DNA of 64,000 nucleotides. It comes from Bradyrhizobium iriomotense (GTDB lineage: Bacteria > Pseudomonadota > Alphaproteobacteria > Rhizobiales > Xanthobacteraceae). The notes beneath the pieces were generated by a model, which worked only from the letters and a program-made list of their open reading frames with translations, did no database searches and was not told the origin of the DNA. Where the stretch lies: contig NZ_BSOW01000022.1 in the NCBI RefSeq assembly GCF_030160715.1, positions 62,001-126,000 on the forward strand, written 5' to 3'. The position numbers and the translations under genes were made by a program. Positions 51,724-60,580 of the stretch are shown in pieces (position 1 is the first letter of the stretch; each line of letters begins with the position of its first letter).

Positions 51724-52611
51724 CTACCCCGCAATGTCCCGCCAGTCGGCGCCGCGCAGCATGCGCATCACGGCGGAGGCGACTGCCGTGCGCTGGCGGC
51801 CGGCCACGCCGTAGAGGTTGACGGTGCGGCGGGCATCGAGCCCGGCCACGGACGTCCGCTTCAGGCTGTCAGGCACCGGCGAGGTGTGCGGCACCATGGC
51901 GACGCCGATATCGGCCTCGACCAGCTCGATCAGGTCGCGCTCGCTCGAAATCTCGTGGCTGTGGTCGACATCGACGCCATGCTCGCGCAGGTTTGCCGAG
52001 ATGCGCGTTGCGTGCTCGCAATAGCTCCGGCTGAGCAGCTGCTCGGAGCGTAGATCGTCGAATTCGATCGTGCTGCGCTCGGCGAGCGGGTGGCCCTTGC
52101 CGATCACGAGCTCGAAATTCTCGGTGAACAGCGGCCAGACGTCGAGCCGCTCCCAGGCTTCGTCGATCTCGGCGGCGATGCCGAGCTCGGCCTCTCCTTT
52201 CTTGAGGAATTCGCCGACCTCACGGCTCGAGCCCCGCAGGAAGCGGAATTCGAGCCGGTTGAACTGCCGCTTGATCTGGTTGAGATGCGGGATGAGCAGC
52301 GCCAGATCGATCGAATGCGCCAGCGCGACGCGCAACGCGCCGATCTCGCCGCTCTTGAAGGAGGAGGCGAGCGAGCGTGCGCCGGCCGCGGCCTCGTAGC
52401 ACTGCTTCAATAGCGGATGCATGCGCTGGCCGAGTTCGGTCAGTTGTGCCGCCGGCCGTTCGCGCCGGAACAGATCGCCGCCGAGCTCGGCTTCGAGCTG
52501 CTTGATGGCGCGGGTCAGCGAAGGCTGCGTCACGTTGCACTCGTCGGCCGCGCGCGTGAAGTTCAACGTTTGCGCCACCGCGAGGAAATAGCGGACCTGG
52601 TGCATCTCCAT
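51724..52611 (-). CDS. LysR-family transcriptional regulator
   Basis: 295 residues: N-terminal winged HTH 'MHQVRYFLAVAQTLNFTRAADECNVTQPSLTRAIKQLEAELGG' and a two-lobed effector domain. Sensor residues for oxidants (OxyR-type Cys pair) are not recognised. Start ATG 52611 (ATG 52605 possible) after GGGGAG. It is divergent from the patatin gene and near the cupin/peroxiredoxin pair. CGATAG/CTATCG hexamers in its own upstream region match those in front of that pair. Confidence 0.93.
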   Translation of the reverse strand: MEMHQVRYFLAVAQTLNFTRAADECNVTQPSLTRAIKQLEAELGGDLFRRERPAAQLTELGQRMHPLLKQCYEAAAGARSLASSFKSGEIGALRVALAHSIDLALLIPHLNQIKRQFNRLEFRFLRGSSREVGEFLKKGEAELGIAAEIDEAWERLDVWPLFTENFELVIGKGHPLAERSTIEFDDLRSEQLLSRSYCEHATRISANLREHGVDVDHSHEISSERDLIELVEADIGVAMVPHTSPVPDSLKRTSVAGLDARRTVNLYGVAGRQRTAVASAVMRMLRGADWRDIAG

Positions 52612-52814
52612 GGATCGGCTCCCCGGCAAGATCGGTTTGAAATCTATCCTATCGGCGTGGGGAATGACATCTCGCCCGCGATAGCGCGCGGGTATGGTTT
52701 CGGAAGCCAACCGGCATTTCCGTTCTTGCCGGCCCTCCCTCAAAACGGCAGGGCGTAACAACGCGGTACGCCTGACGAATATTCGTACGGGGCAAGCTCG
52801 ACAGGAGACGGCAC

Positions 52815-53957
52815 ATGCAGAGGATCACGCAGTGCACCGGGTCAAAAGGCCTGCCGGGTCAGGTCGTGCTGGTGCTCCAGGGCGGCGGAGCGCTCGGCTC
52901 CTATCAGGCCGGCGTCTACCAGGCGCTGCACGAGGCCGGGATCGAGCCGGACTGGATCATCGGCACATCGATCGGCGCAATCAACGCCAGCCTGATCGCC
53001 GGCAATGCGCCGCAGGACCGGTTGCCGCGGCTGAAGGAATTCTGGAAGCGGATGGAGCAGAATCCGGTCTGGAACCTGCGCAACGCCTTTCCCGGCTTCA
53101 ACGAGAAGCTCGCCTATTGGTCGACGGTCACCAACGGCATACCCGGTTTCTTCCGGCCCAATCCGCTGGCGCATGCCGGCGATTCCTTCCCGCTCGGTGC
53201 GGATCACGCCGGCTTCTACTCGACCGCGCCGCTGGAGAAGACGCTCACCGAGCTCGTCGATTTCAAGCTCGTCAACCGCTGCACGCCGCGCCTCACGGTC
53301 GGAGCCGCGCATGTTCGCACCAGCCAGATGCGCTATTTCGACAGCCGCGACGGCGAGCTGACGGTGAAGCACGTCATGGCGTCGGGCGCGCTGCCTCCGG
53401 CCTTTCCGGCCGTGCGCATCGACGGCGAGCTCTATTGGGACGGCGGCATCCTCTCGAACACGCCGACCGAAGCCGTGTTCGACGACAATCCGCGCAAGAA
53501 TTCGCTGATCTTCGCAGTGCACCTATGGAATCCGGTCGGCGCGGAGCCGACCACGATGGCGGAGGTGCTGAACCGCCACAAGGACGTGCAATATTCCAGC
53601 CGGATCGCAAGCCAGATCGCGCGGCAGCAGCAGGCGCACCGCCTGCGCCACGTCATCAACCAGCTCGCCGCGCGGATGCCCGAAAGCGAGCGCAACGATC
53701 CTGCGGTGCGAGAGCTCACGAGCTATGGTTGTCCGACGCGGATGCACGTGGTGCGGCTGCTTGCGCCGCAGCTCGACCGCGAGACCCACACCAAGGACAT
53801 CGATTTCAGCCCATCCGGCATTATGCGGCGCTGGGACGCAGGCTATCTCCATACGCGATCGGTGCTGGCACGCGCGCCGTGGATCGGCGAGTTCGACCCG
53901 CTCTCGGGCGTGGTGTTGCACGAGCACATGGAGGAGATGCCGATGGCGGCGGAGTAA
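52815..53957 (+). CDS. Patatin-like phospholipase with DUF3734 tail
   Basis: 380 residues. Oxyanion glycine loop 'LQGGGALGSYQAGVYQAL', nucleophile Ser52 in GTSIG and catalytic Asp209 in 'YWDGGILSNTP' form the patatin dyad. The C-terminal ~110 residues ('RIASQIARQQQAHRLRHVINQL' onward) match the extension common in bacterial homologues. It hydrolyses acyl lipids. ATG 52815 is preceded by AGGAGACGG. Confidence 0.93.
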   Translation: MQRITQCTGSKGLPGQVVLVLQGGGALGSYQAGVYQALHEAGIEPDWIIGTSIGAINASLIAGNAPQDRLPRLKEFWKRMEQNPVWNLRNAFPGFNEKLAYWSTVTNGIPGFFRPNPLAHAGDSFPLGADHAGFYSTAPLEKTLTELVDFKLVNRCTPRLTVGAAHVRTSQMRYFDSRDGELTVKHVMASGALPPAFPAVRIDGELYWDGGILSNTPTEAVFDDNPRKNSLIFAVHLWNPVGAEPTTMAEVLNRHKDVQYSSRIASQIARQQQAHRLRHVINQLAARMPESERNDPAVRELTSYGCPTRMHVVRLLAPQLDRETHTKDIDFSPSGIMRRWDAGYLHTRSVLARAPWIGEFDPLSGVVLHEHMEEMPMAAE

Positions 53958-54009
53958 CCCGTCATTGCAGCCGACGCACCTCGCGTGACGACTTCGCGGT
54001 ACCGCAGGG

Positions 54010-55002
54010 TTGGTCTATCTTGCGGTAGCCGTGCTGTCGAAAGGTTTGCAATTGGTCTCCGCGAAAGATCTGGAAACGACACTTGAGCTCGTCAGGGCCC
54101 AAGCCGATGGACGGGTCGAAGGCATATTCGGTCCGGAGTCTCTGACCTGGAAAATCGATCGGGAGGCCATCGTCTTTCTGGGCGCTGGCCGTGCGCTGCT
54201 GCTCCAGCTCGCCCACCCCTGGGTCGCCGCCGCCATCGCCGAGCATTCCCGGACCTTTGCCGATCCGATCGGTCGATTCCATCGCACCTTCGACATCGTG
54301 TTTGCCATGGTGTTCGGCTCGCTCGACCGGGCGCTGGCTTCGGCCCGACAGCTCCACCGGCGTCACACGATGATTGTGGGCCGCATGCCCGAACCTGCCG
54401 GTCCCTTCGCGGCGGGCTCGCCCTATTGCGCCAACGACATTGCGGCGCTGCGCTGGGTCCACGCAACGCTGGTCGATACCGCTCTCATCGTTCACGATCT
54501 GATTCTGCCGCCATTCTCGGTCGAAGAACGCGAGCAGTACTGGGCTGAGAGCCGGCTCTTTGGCGCCTTGTTCGGGTTGACGCCGTCCGACCTTCCGGCG
54601 GACTGGGCCGCCTTTGCGGCCTACACCGAGGCGATGGTTCAGTCGGACACGCTCTCGGTCAGTGCGGCGGCGCGCGACGTCGCCACCCAGATCCTGAGCG
54701 GGGGACGTCCGTGGTTGCGGCCGCCGCGATGGTATCGGGCGCTGACGGCGAGGATGTTGCCGGAGCGATTGCGCATAGGCTTTGGTCTCGCTCTCGACGA
54801 ACGGGACCAAAGGGCCGCGGATAACGCGCTGAGGTGGATACGGCGCGTCTATCCCCGCTTGCCCGATCGCCTGCGCTATGTCGGTCCATATCAGGAAGCC
54901 CAGGCGCGATTGCGCGGCGAGCCGCAACCCGACTGGATGACGCGCTGTCTCAACCGGGCCTGGATCGGCCGGCCGCAAATGGATGAGCGTGGCAGGGGTT
55001 GA
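54010..55002 (+). CDS. DUF2236 / MpaB-type oxygenase-family protein
   Basis: About 330 residues. 'EAIVFLGAGRALLLQLAHPWVAAAIAEHS' and 'RRHTMIVG' with 'ALRWVHATLVDTALIVHD' supply the conserved His and Arg pattern of the DUF2236 family, whose best-known members are haem-dependent (latex-clearing protein, MpaB). Substrate unknown. The start is uncertain: TTG 54010 is the longest, while GTG 54031 or TTG codons further on are possible; none has a strong ribosome site. 52 bp after the patatin gene. Confidence 0.85.
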   Translation: MVYLAVAVLSKGLQLVSAKDLETTLELVRAQADGRVEGIFGPESLTWKIDREAIVFLGAGRALLLQLAHPWVAAAIAEHSRTFADPIGRFHRTFDIVFAMVFGSLDRALASARQLHRRHTMIVGRMPEPAGPFAAGSPYCANDIAALRWVHATLVDTALIVHDLILPPFSVEEREQYWAESRLFGALFGLTPSDLPADWAAFAAYTEAMVQSDTLSVSAAARDVATQILSGGRPWLRPPRWYRALTARMLPERLRIGFGLALDERDQRAADNALRWIRRVYPRLPDRLRYVGPYQEAQARLRGEPQPDWMTRCLNRAWIGRPQMDERGRG

Positions 55003-55027
55003 AGTTCTCTGCCGGTGCCACAAACAC

Positions 55028-55107
55028 CGTCATTGCGAGCGCAGCGAAGCAATCCAGACTGTCGCCGCGGAAAGATTCTGGATTGCTTCGCTGCGCTCGC
55101 AATGACG
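55028..55107. repeat. Family-C palindrome, full copy; likely bidirectional terminator
   Basis: Perfect 31-bp arms (left 55028-55058, beginning CGTCATTGCGAGCGCAGCGA; right 55077-55107) around an 18-base loop, between convergent genes. A disrupted copy is at 59073-59188. Confidence 0.9.
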
Positions 55108-55133
55108 AAATATGCGGAGGCCGTGCCACCTCC

Positions 55134-56549
55134 TTACGCCGACGCGATCTTCCGATAGAGCGCGCTGTAGCAGGCGGCGGAAATGTTCCAGCTGAAAGAC
55201 CGTGACATCGCAGTGCGGCGCATGGAGTCGAGACGCTCCTGGGCCATGAACGTCGTGAAGGCCCGGCGAACCCCGCCGAGGAAGGATTCGTAGGACGGCT
55301 GCGTGAACAGGAAGCCGGTCTCGCCATCGGTGATGGTTTCGGCAAGCCCGCCGGTCTGGTGGCCGATCGGCAGCGAGCCGAAGCGCTGGGCGTACATCTG
55401 GCTGAGCCCGCAGGGCTCGAAGCGCGAGGGCATCAGGGTGAAATCGCTGCCGGCAAAGATGCGCCGCGCCTGCGCGTCGTTGAAGCCGATGGCGACGCCG
55501 ATCGCATCGGGCCGCCTGCGATGGGCGTCGATCAGCGCCTGCTCGAGCGCCGGCTCGCCGGAGCCGGTGACGACGATCTGTCCGCCGGCCTCGATGATCT
55601 CGTCGGCCGCCGACAGCACGAGGTCGATGCCCTTTTGATGCACCAGCCGCGCGACGATGCCGAACATCGGCCCGCGCGACACCGCGAGTCCGAACTGCTT
55701 GCGCACGTAGTCTGCATTGGCCTTCTTGCCGACCCAATCGCCGGCGCCGAATTGCTGCGCGAGCTGCGCGCAATAGCGGGGGTCCCAGCTCTCATCGATT
55801 CCGTTCAGGATGCCGGTGAGCTCGGCCGCGTCGGAGCGGGCGCGCAAGAGGCCCTCCAGGCCGCAGCCGAATTCCGACGTGGTGATCTCCCGCGCATAGG
55901 TCGCGCTCACGGTGGTCAGATGCGAGGCGTAGACGAGGCCGGCCTTCAGGAAGGACAGCTTGTTGTAGAACTCGACGCCGTCGATGTGGAAGGAGCTCTC
56001 GGGTGCGCCGATCCGCCGCAGCGCGTCTTTCGGGAAGAGGCCCTGATAGGCGAGATTGTGGATGGTCAGGATCGACGGCAGCTTCGAGCCGCGCCAGGCG
56101 AGGTAGGCCGGCACGAGCGAAGCCTGCCAGTCATTGGCATGGATCAGGTCTGCTGCCCAATTCTTGTCCAAATTGCCCGTCGCGAGCTCAGCGGCTGCCG
56201 AGGCGAAGCGCGCAAAGCGAATGTCGTTGTCCGGCCAGTCGTGCCCGCTTTCGTCGCCATAGGGATTGCCGGGGCGGTCGTAGAGCTGCGAGCAGAGCAG
56301 CACATAGACTGGCAGGCCGTCGCGCGTCGCGGCCCGGCCAAGCGTGCAGGCCGGCATCTCCGCGAACGCCGGACAGCGGCCAACGATCTGAATATGCGTG
56401 AGTTGTTCGATGATGTCGCGATAGCCGGGCAGCATGATCCGGATATCGGCGAAGGGGCGGAGCGCTCTCGGCAGGGCAGCAGAAACGGCGCCAAGTCCGC
56501 CGACGCGGACAAAATCGTCCATCTCTGTCGTGACGAATAAGACCCTCAA
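55134..56549 (-). CDS. glgA: Glycogen synthase-type glycosyltransferase (GT5, GlgA)
   Basis: 471 residues, GT-B fold, typical GlgA length. N-terminal ADP-glucose-binding motif, normally KxGGL, reads 'FVRVGGLGAVSAALPRAL', so the Lys is Arg. 'IHANDWQASLVPAYL', 'ILTIHNLAYQGLFP', 'GILNGIDESWDPRY' and 'RFEPCGLSQMYAQRFGSLPIGHQTGGLAETI' are standard. It extends alpha-1,4-glucan from ADP-glucose in the cytoplasm; the K-to-R change might alter donor use. Stands alone, with no glgB, glgC or glgP adjacent. Confidence 0.9.
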   Translation of the reverse strand: MRVLFVTTEMDDFVRVGGLGAVSAALPRALRPFADIRIMLPGYRDIIEQLTHIQIVGRCPAFAEMPACTLGRAATRDGLPVYVLLCSQLYDRPGNPYGDESGHDWPDNDIRFARFASAAAELATGNLDKNWAADLIHANDWQASLVPAYLAWRGSKLPSILTIHNLAYQGLFPKDALRRIGAPESSFHIDGVEFYNKLSFLKAGLVYASHLTTVSATYAREITTSEFGCGLEGLLRARSDAAELTGILNGIDESWDPRYCAQLAQQFGAGDWVGKKANADYVRKQFGLAVSRGPMFGIVARLVHQKGIDLVLSAADEIIEAGGQIVVTGSGEPALEQALIDAHRRRPDAIGVAIGFNDAQARRIFAGSDFTLMPSRFEPCGLSQMYAQRFGSLPIGHQTGGLAETITDGETGFLFTQPSYESFLGGVRRAFTTFMAQERLDSMRRTAMSRSFSWNISAACYSALYRKIASA

Positions 56550-56743
56550 GAACAGCCGCCCTCTGCCGAGCCCGTTTGCTGCTATGCAAGATCGGGTCCA
56601 GTTGCCCTCGGAATTCCAAGCCCGCCCCGGGAAGCTGCTGTTCGGGTAAAGACTTTCCTACCAGGCTGCCGCCATCTAGGGTCGGCGCAACAACAAGCAA
56701 GAACGCGCGTGGTTCCGGGGAAGGGCAAGGACAAGGTTCAGGG

Positions 56744-57883
56744 ATGCAGCTAGCAGATCAGCATGAGGGGACGACGACAAAGGCCTTCGCCGGCCTGCGT
56801 GTGCTGGATTTTTCGACCACCATCGCCGGTCCCCATTGCGCGCGGATGCTTGCCGACATGGGCGCCGAGGTCATCAAGATCGAGACCGACGGCGGCGAGA
56901 CGATGCGGACGCGCCCGCCGGTGCGCAACGGCTGCAGCACCGTGTTCGGCCAGCTCAATGTCGGCAAGAAGAGCATGGTGCTCGACCTGAAGTCGGAGGA
57001 CGGCAAAGAGGCGGTGCGACGCCTCGTCGCCACCGCCGACGTCCTGGTCGAGAATTTCCGTCCCGGCGTGATGCGCCGCCTGCGGCTCGATTACGACACG
57101 CTACGCCCGTTCAATCCGAGGCTGATCTATTGCTCCATCTCGGGCTACGGGCAGACCGGCCCGTCGGCGGAGTTGCCGGCCTATGCGCCGGTGATCCATG
57201 CCGCCTCCGGCTACGACATGGCGCATCTTGCCTATCAGCCCGGTCGCAACCGCCCCGATTATTGCGGCATCTATCATGCCGACGTCGTCACCGGGACCTA
57301 CGGCTTTGGCGCGATTGCGTCGGCGCTTTACCAGCGCACTGTCACGGGCCTTGGCCAGCACATCGACGTCTCCATGCTGGAGTCGATGCTCACGCTCACG
57401 GTGATCGAGCTGCAGAGCTCGCAATTCGAGGTGAAGCCGCCGCCGCGTCCGATGTTCGGTCCGACCGAGACGGCCGACGGCTACGTCATGATCACCGTCG
57501 CGAGCGAGAAGACCTTCCAGGGCCTGATGAAGGTGATCGGCCGCCCGGACTGGGTTTCGGATGCGCGCTTCGCAGCCTATGGCGTGCGGCGCGACAACTG
57601 GGCCGACTTGATGGACGGTGTCGAAGCCTGGTCGCGGCAGATCACGACCGAGCAATGTCTCGCCGCGCTCGGCGCCGAGGGCGTGCCGGCCTCGGCCTAT
57701 CGCACCGTCGCCGAAGCATTGCGCGATCCGCAGCTTGCCCATCGTCAGGCGCTGTCGGACGTGGAGGACGAGGGCGGCTCGTTCCAGGTGCTTAATCTGC
57801 CGTTCCGGATGTCGGGTGCGGACACGACGCCCGGCAAGCACATCGCAGCGCTCGGCGAGCATACGCGTGAGCTGCTCGAGTAG
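56744..57883 (+). CDS. CaiB/BaiF-type (family III) CoA transferase
   Basis: 379 residues. 'LRVLDFSTTIAGPHCARMLADMGAEVIKIE' and 'VLVENFRPGVMRRLRLDYDTLRPFNPRLIYCSISGYGQTGP' are hallmarks; the catalytic Asp is expected in 'IYHADVVTGTYGFGAIASALYQR'. Transfers CoA between carboxylic acids; substrate unknown. ATG 56744 chosen (MQLADQHEG); the longer frame begins 56 codons earlier. It precedes an alcohol dehydrogenase and a beta-decarboxylating dehydrogenase, suggesting a small catabolic group. Confidence 0.92.
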   Translation: MQLADQHEGTTTKAFAGLRVLDFSTTIAGPHCARMLADMGAEVIKIETDGGETMRTRPPVRNGCSTVFGQLNVGKKSMVLDLKSEDGKEAVRRLVATADVLVENFRPGVMRRLRLDYDTLRPFNPRLIYCSISGYGQTGPSAELPAYAPVIHAASGYDMAHLAYQPGRNRPDYCGIYHADVVTGTYGFGAIASALYQRTVTGLGQHIDVSMLESMLTLTVIELQSSQFEVKPPPRPMFGPTETADGYVMITVASEKTFQGLMKVIGRPDWVSDARFAAYGVRRDNWADLMDGVEAWSRQITTEQCLAALGAEGVPASAYRTVAEALRDPQLAHRQALSDVEDEGGSFQVLNLPFRMSGADTTPGKHIAALGEHTRELLE

Positions 57884-57994
57884 ACAGGTCTTTCGAATGC
57901 AGTGGCTCGCGAAAGCCGAGCCAGCGCCGTTTGTCTACTGCGGCCGGCCATGGCATGGTGACGGCCATAACAAGAAGTTTGCGGGAGAGACGCC

Positions 57995-59062
57995 ATGAAG
58001 AGCTTCAAGGTCGCCGATTTCAAAGCGCCGCTGAAGGAATTCGACGAGCCGACGCCGCAGCCCTCGGGCACGCAGGTGCTGATCAAGGTGAAGGCGGCCG
58101 GCGTCTGTCACAGCGACCTGCACATCTGGGAAGGCGGCTATGATCTCGGCCATGGCCGCAAGCCGCTCTCGCTCAAGGACCGTGGCATCGCGCTGCCTCT
58201 GACGATGGGCCATGAGACGGTCGGTGAGGTCCTGGCCTTTGGTCCCGATGTGAAACCGTCCGATCAGGGTGACCTGAACAAGGGCGATGTTGGTCTGGTC
58301 TATCCCTGGATCGGTTGTGGCAAGTGCGCGACGTGTCTGTCCGGTGACGAGAACATGTGCCTGACGCCGCGCTCGCTCGGCGTCTATTGCGATGGCGGCT
58401 ATTCCGATCACATGCTGGTGCCGCATCCGCGCTATTTGCTCAATCTCAGGGGACTCGATCCTGCCACCTCGGCGCCCTATGCCTGCTCCGGCGTGACCAC
58501 CTACAGCGCGCTGAAAAAGGTCGAGCAGCATTTCGACACGCCGATCGTGATGTTCGGCGCCGGCGGCCTCGGCCTGATGGCGCTGTCGCTGCTCAAGGCG
58601 ATGGGCGGCAAGGGCGCGATCATGGTCGATATCGATGCGAAGAAGCGCGAGGCGGCCGAGAAGGCCGGCGCGCTCGCCACCGTCGATCCCATGGCGCCGG
58701 ATGCGCTGGAGCAGCTCGCCAGGAAGGCAGGCGGCCCGCTCCGCGCGGTGATCGATCTCGTCGGCAACGCCGCGACCACCCAGCTCGGCTTTGACTGCCT
58801 GACCAAGGGCGGCAAGCTCGTGATCGTCGGCCTGTTCGGTGGCGGCGCCACCTGGGCACTGCCGCTGATCCCGATTAAGGCGGTGACGATCCAGGGCAGC
58901 TATGTCGGCAATCTGCGCGAGACGCAGGAATTGCTCGACCTCGTTCGTGCCAAGAAAGTGCCACCGATCCCGGTGACGCCATTACCGCTCAGCAAGGCCA
59001 ACGACGCTCTCGTACAATTGCAGCAGGGCGCGGTGGTCGGACGCACGGTGCTGACGCCGTAG
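57995..59062 (+). CDS. Zinc-dependent alcohol dehydrogenase
   Basis: 355 residues, MDR family. Catalytic zinc ligands in 'AGVCHSDLHIWEGGY' and 'GHETVGEVL'; structural zinc cysteines in 'CGKCATCLSGDENMC'; NAD(P) motif 'MFGAGGLGLMALSLL'. An insert 'GHGRKPLSLKDRGIALPL' sits before the GHE motif. Oxidises an alcohol to an aldehyde or ketone; substrate unknown. 111 bp after the CoA transferase gene. Confidence 0.93.
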   Translation: MKSFKVADFKAPLKEFDEPTPQPSGTQVLIKVKAAGVCHSDLHIWEGGYDLGHGRKPLSLKDRGIALPLTMGHETVGEVLAFGPDVKPSDQGDLNKGDVGLVYPWIGCGKCATCLSGDENMCLTPRSLGVYCDGGYSDHMLVPHPRYLLNLRGLDPATSAPYACSGVTTYSALKKVEQHFDTPIVMFGAGGLGLMALSLLKAMGGKGAIMVDIDAKKREAAEKAGALATVDPMAPDALEQLARKAGGPLRAVIDLVGNAATTQLGFDCLTKGGKLVIVGLFGGGATWALPLIPIKAVTIQGSYVGNLRETQELLDLVRAKKVPPIPVTPLPLSKANDALVQLQQGAVVGRTVLTP

Positions 59063-59072
59063 CTTTATCCGC

Positions 59073-59188
59073 CGTCATTGCGAGCCAACGGGTCCGCGCG
59101 GTGCGCGGCTCGATGACAGGATCCGCGAAGCAATCCAGGCTGGTTCCGCGGTTGCATTTCTGGATTGCTTCGCTTCGCTCGCAATGAC
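59073..59188. repeat. Family-C palindrome, disrupted copy
   Basis: Ends CGTCATTGCGAGC and GCTCGCAATGAC match the copy at 55028, but the left arm is interrupted by about 35 bp containing GCGCGGTGCGCGGCTCGATGACA before GCGAAGCAATCCAG resumes. Confidence 0.8.
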
Positions 59189-59220
59189 AGTGTGGCCTCG
59201 TTCTTCGCTCAGGAATCCCC

Positions 59221-60300
59221 ATGTCCGCAAATAACGCTTTCCACATTGCCGTGCTCGCCGGCGACGGCATCGGTCCCGAAGTCATGACGCCGGCGCTGGA
59301 GGTTTTGGGCAAGGTCGGCGAGAAGTCCGGGCTGAGCTTCCGTTTCACCGAGGCGCCGGCTGGCGCCGACAATTATCTCGCCACCGGCAAGTCGATGCCG
59401 GAGTCGACGGTTCGGTTGTGCGAGGAGGCCGATGCAATCCTGCTCGGGGCCTGCGGCCTGCCGTCGGTGCGCTACCCCGACAACACCGAGATCGCGCCGC
59501 AGATCGAGCTGCGCTTCATCTTCGATCTCTATGCCGGCGTGCGCCCGGCGCGCCTCATTCCGGGCGTGCCGAGCCCGATCGTCGGCGCCGACAAGCGCGG
59601 CATCGATCTCGTCGTGATCCGCGAATCCACCGAGGGCCTGTTCGCCTCGATGGGCAAAGGCGTCGTTACCCACGAGGATGCGCGCGAGACGATGGTGATC
59701 ACGCGCAAGACGTCCGAGCGCCTGTTCGAGTTCTCGTTCCGTCTTGCCGAGCGGCGCAAGGCGCGGGGCAAGCCGGGTGCGCTGACCTGCGTCGACAAGG
59801 CGAACGTGTTCAAGGCCTTTGCGTTCTTCCGCGGGATTTTTGATGAAGCCGCCAAACGGCATCCGGACGTGGAGGCCGATCGCCTCTATGTCGACGCCTG
59901 CTCGGCGATGCTGGTGAAGCGGCCCTGGGATTTCGACGTGATGGTGATGGAGAACATGTTCGGCGACATCGTCTCCGACATCACCGCGAGCCTGATCGGC
60001 GGCCTCGGCATGGCGCCGTCGGCCGACATCGGCGACAAGTACGCCGTGTTCCAGCCCTGCCACGGCACTGCGCCCGACATCATGGGGCAGGGCAAGGCCA
60101 ATCCGACCGGCATGATCCTGTCGGCGGCAATGATGCTCGACTGGCTCGCCGAGAAGCACGGTGTGGAAGGCGCCGCCGAAGCCGGCGAGCAGATCGAGCG
60201 CGCGGTCGATCAGGTCTATGCCGGCGGCATCAAGCCGATGGAGTTTGGCGGCAACAACGGCACCGCCGACATCGCCAACGCGGTACTTGCGGTGCTGTAG
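59221..60300 (+). CDS. Isopropylmalate/isocitrate dehydrogenase-family enzyme
   Basis: 359 residues of the beta-decarboxylating dehydrogenase family. 'VLAGDGIGPEVMTPALEVL' opens the fold; 'AILLGACGLPSVRYP', 'LVVIRESTEGLFASMGKG', 'KANVFKAFAFFRGIF', 'DACSAMLVKRPWDFDVMVMENMFGDIVSDITA' and 'FQPCHGTAPDIMGQGKANP' give the metal-binding Asp residues and NAD site. The closest group is LeuB-like or tartrate dehydrogenase-like; it is probably not the main LeuB because the context is catabolic. The last ~90 bp occur again at 62482-62574. Confidence 0.9.
   Translation: MSANNAFHIAVLAGDGIGPEVMTPALEVLGKVGEKSGLSFRFTEAPAGADNYLATGKSMPESTVRLCEEADAILLGACGLPSVRYPDNTEIAPQIELRFIFDLYAGVRPARLIPGVPSPIVGADKRGIDLVVIRESTEGLFASMGKGVVTHEDARETMVITRKTSERLFEFSFRLAERRKARGKPGALTCVDKANVFKAFAFFRGIFDEAAKRHPDVEADRLYVDACSAMLVKRPWDFDVMVMENMFGDIVSDITASLIGGLGMAPSADIGDKYAVFQPCHGTAPDIMGQGKANPTGMILSAAMMLDWLAEKHGVEGAAEAGEQIERAVDQVYAGGIKPMEFGGNNGTADIANAVLAVL
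60209..60300 (+). repeat. Direct repeat, left copy (3' end of dehydrogenase gene)
   Basis: From ATCAGGTC to the stop codon this matches 62482-62574 with one substitution and one inserted base over about 80 bp, then diverges mostly silently in the last ten bases. It has the look of an att-type duplication at a gene end. Confidence 0.85.
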
Positions 60301-60305
60301 ATCTG

Positions 60306-60434
60306 GAGCATGATCCGGAAAGTATGAAGTGGCTTTCCCTCGCGACAAACGCGGAACGCGCTTGCGCGGAGATCATGCTCGAACAACAACCTAAAGCGCG
60401 ATGACGGTTCATCCCGATCCCATCGCGCGTTAGC
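60306..60434. repeat. Family-B repeat, altered copy
   Basis: Starts GCATGATCCGGAAAG and ends CCATCGCGCGTTAGC like the other copies, but about 25 bp (CTCGCGACAAACGCGGAACG and neighbours) replaces the usual centre of the first stem. Confidence 0.8.
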
Positions 60435-60473
60435 ATGCTGCAAGTGGCTCCTAACTTGGCAACAGTGCAACAC

Positions 60474-60580
60474 GCTAAAGCATGATCCGGAAAAGTGTGA
60501 AGCGGTTTTCCGGAAAGATCATGCGCAAACAACAACCTGAAGCGCGATGACGATTCATCCTAATCTCATCGCGCTTTAGG
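60474..60580. repeat. Family-B repeat, best-preserved copy
   Basis: GCATGATCCGGAAAAGTG / CGGTTTTCCGGAAAGATCATGC and AAGCGCGATGA / TCATCGCGCTT stems. Its right end contains the stop codon (TAA at 60576-60578) of the leftward membrane-protein gene, the same arrangement as at 48798. Confidence 0.85.

Noticed and set aside
59209..60348. 379-codon minus-strand open frame over the dehydrogenase
   Set aside because: Shadow of the well-defined plus-strand dehydrogenase gene.
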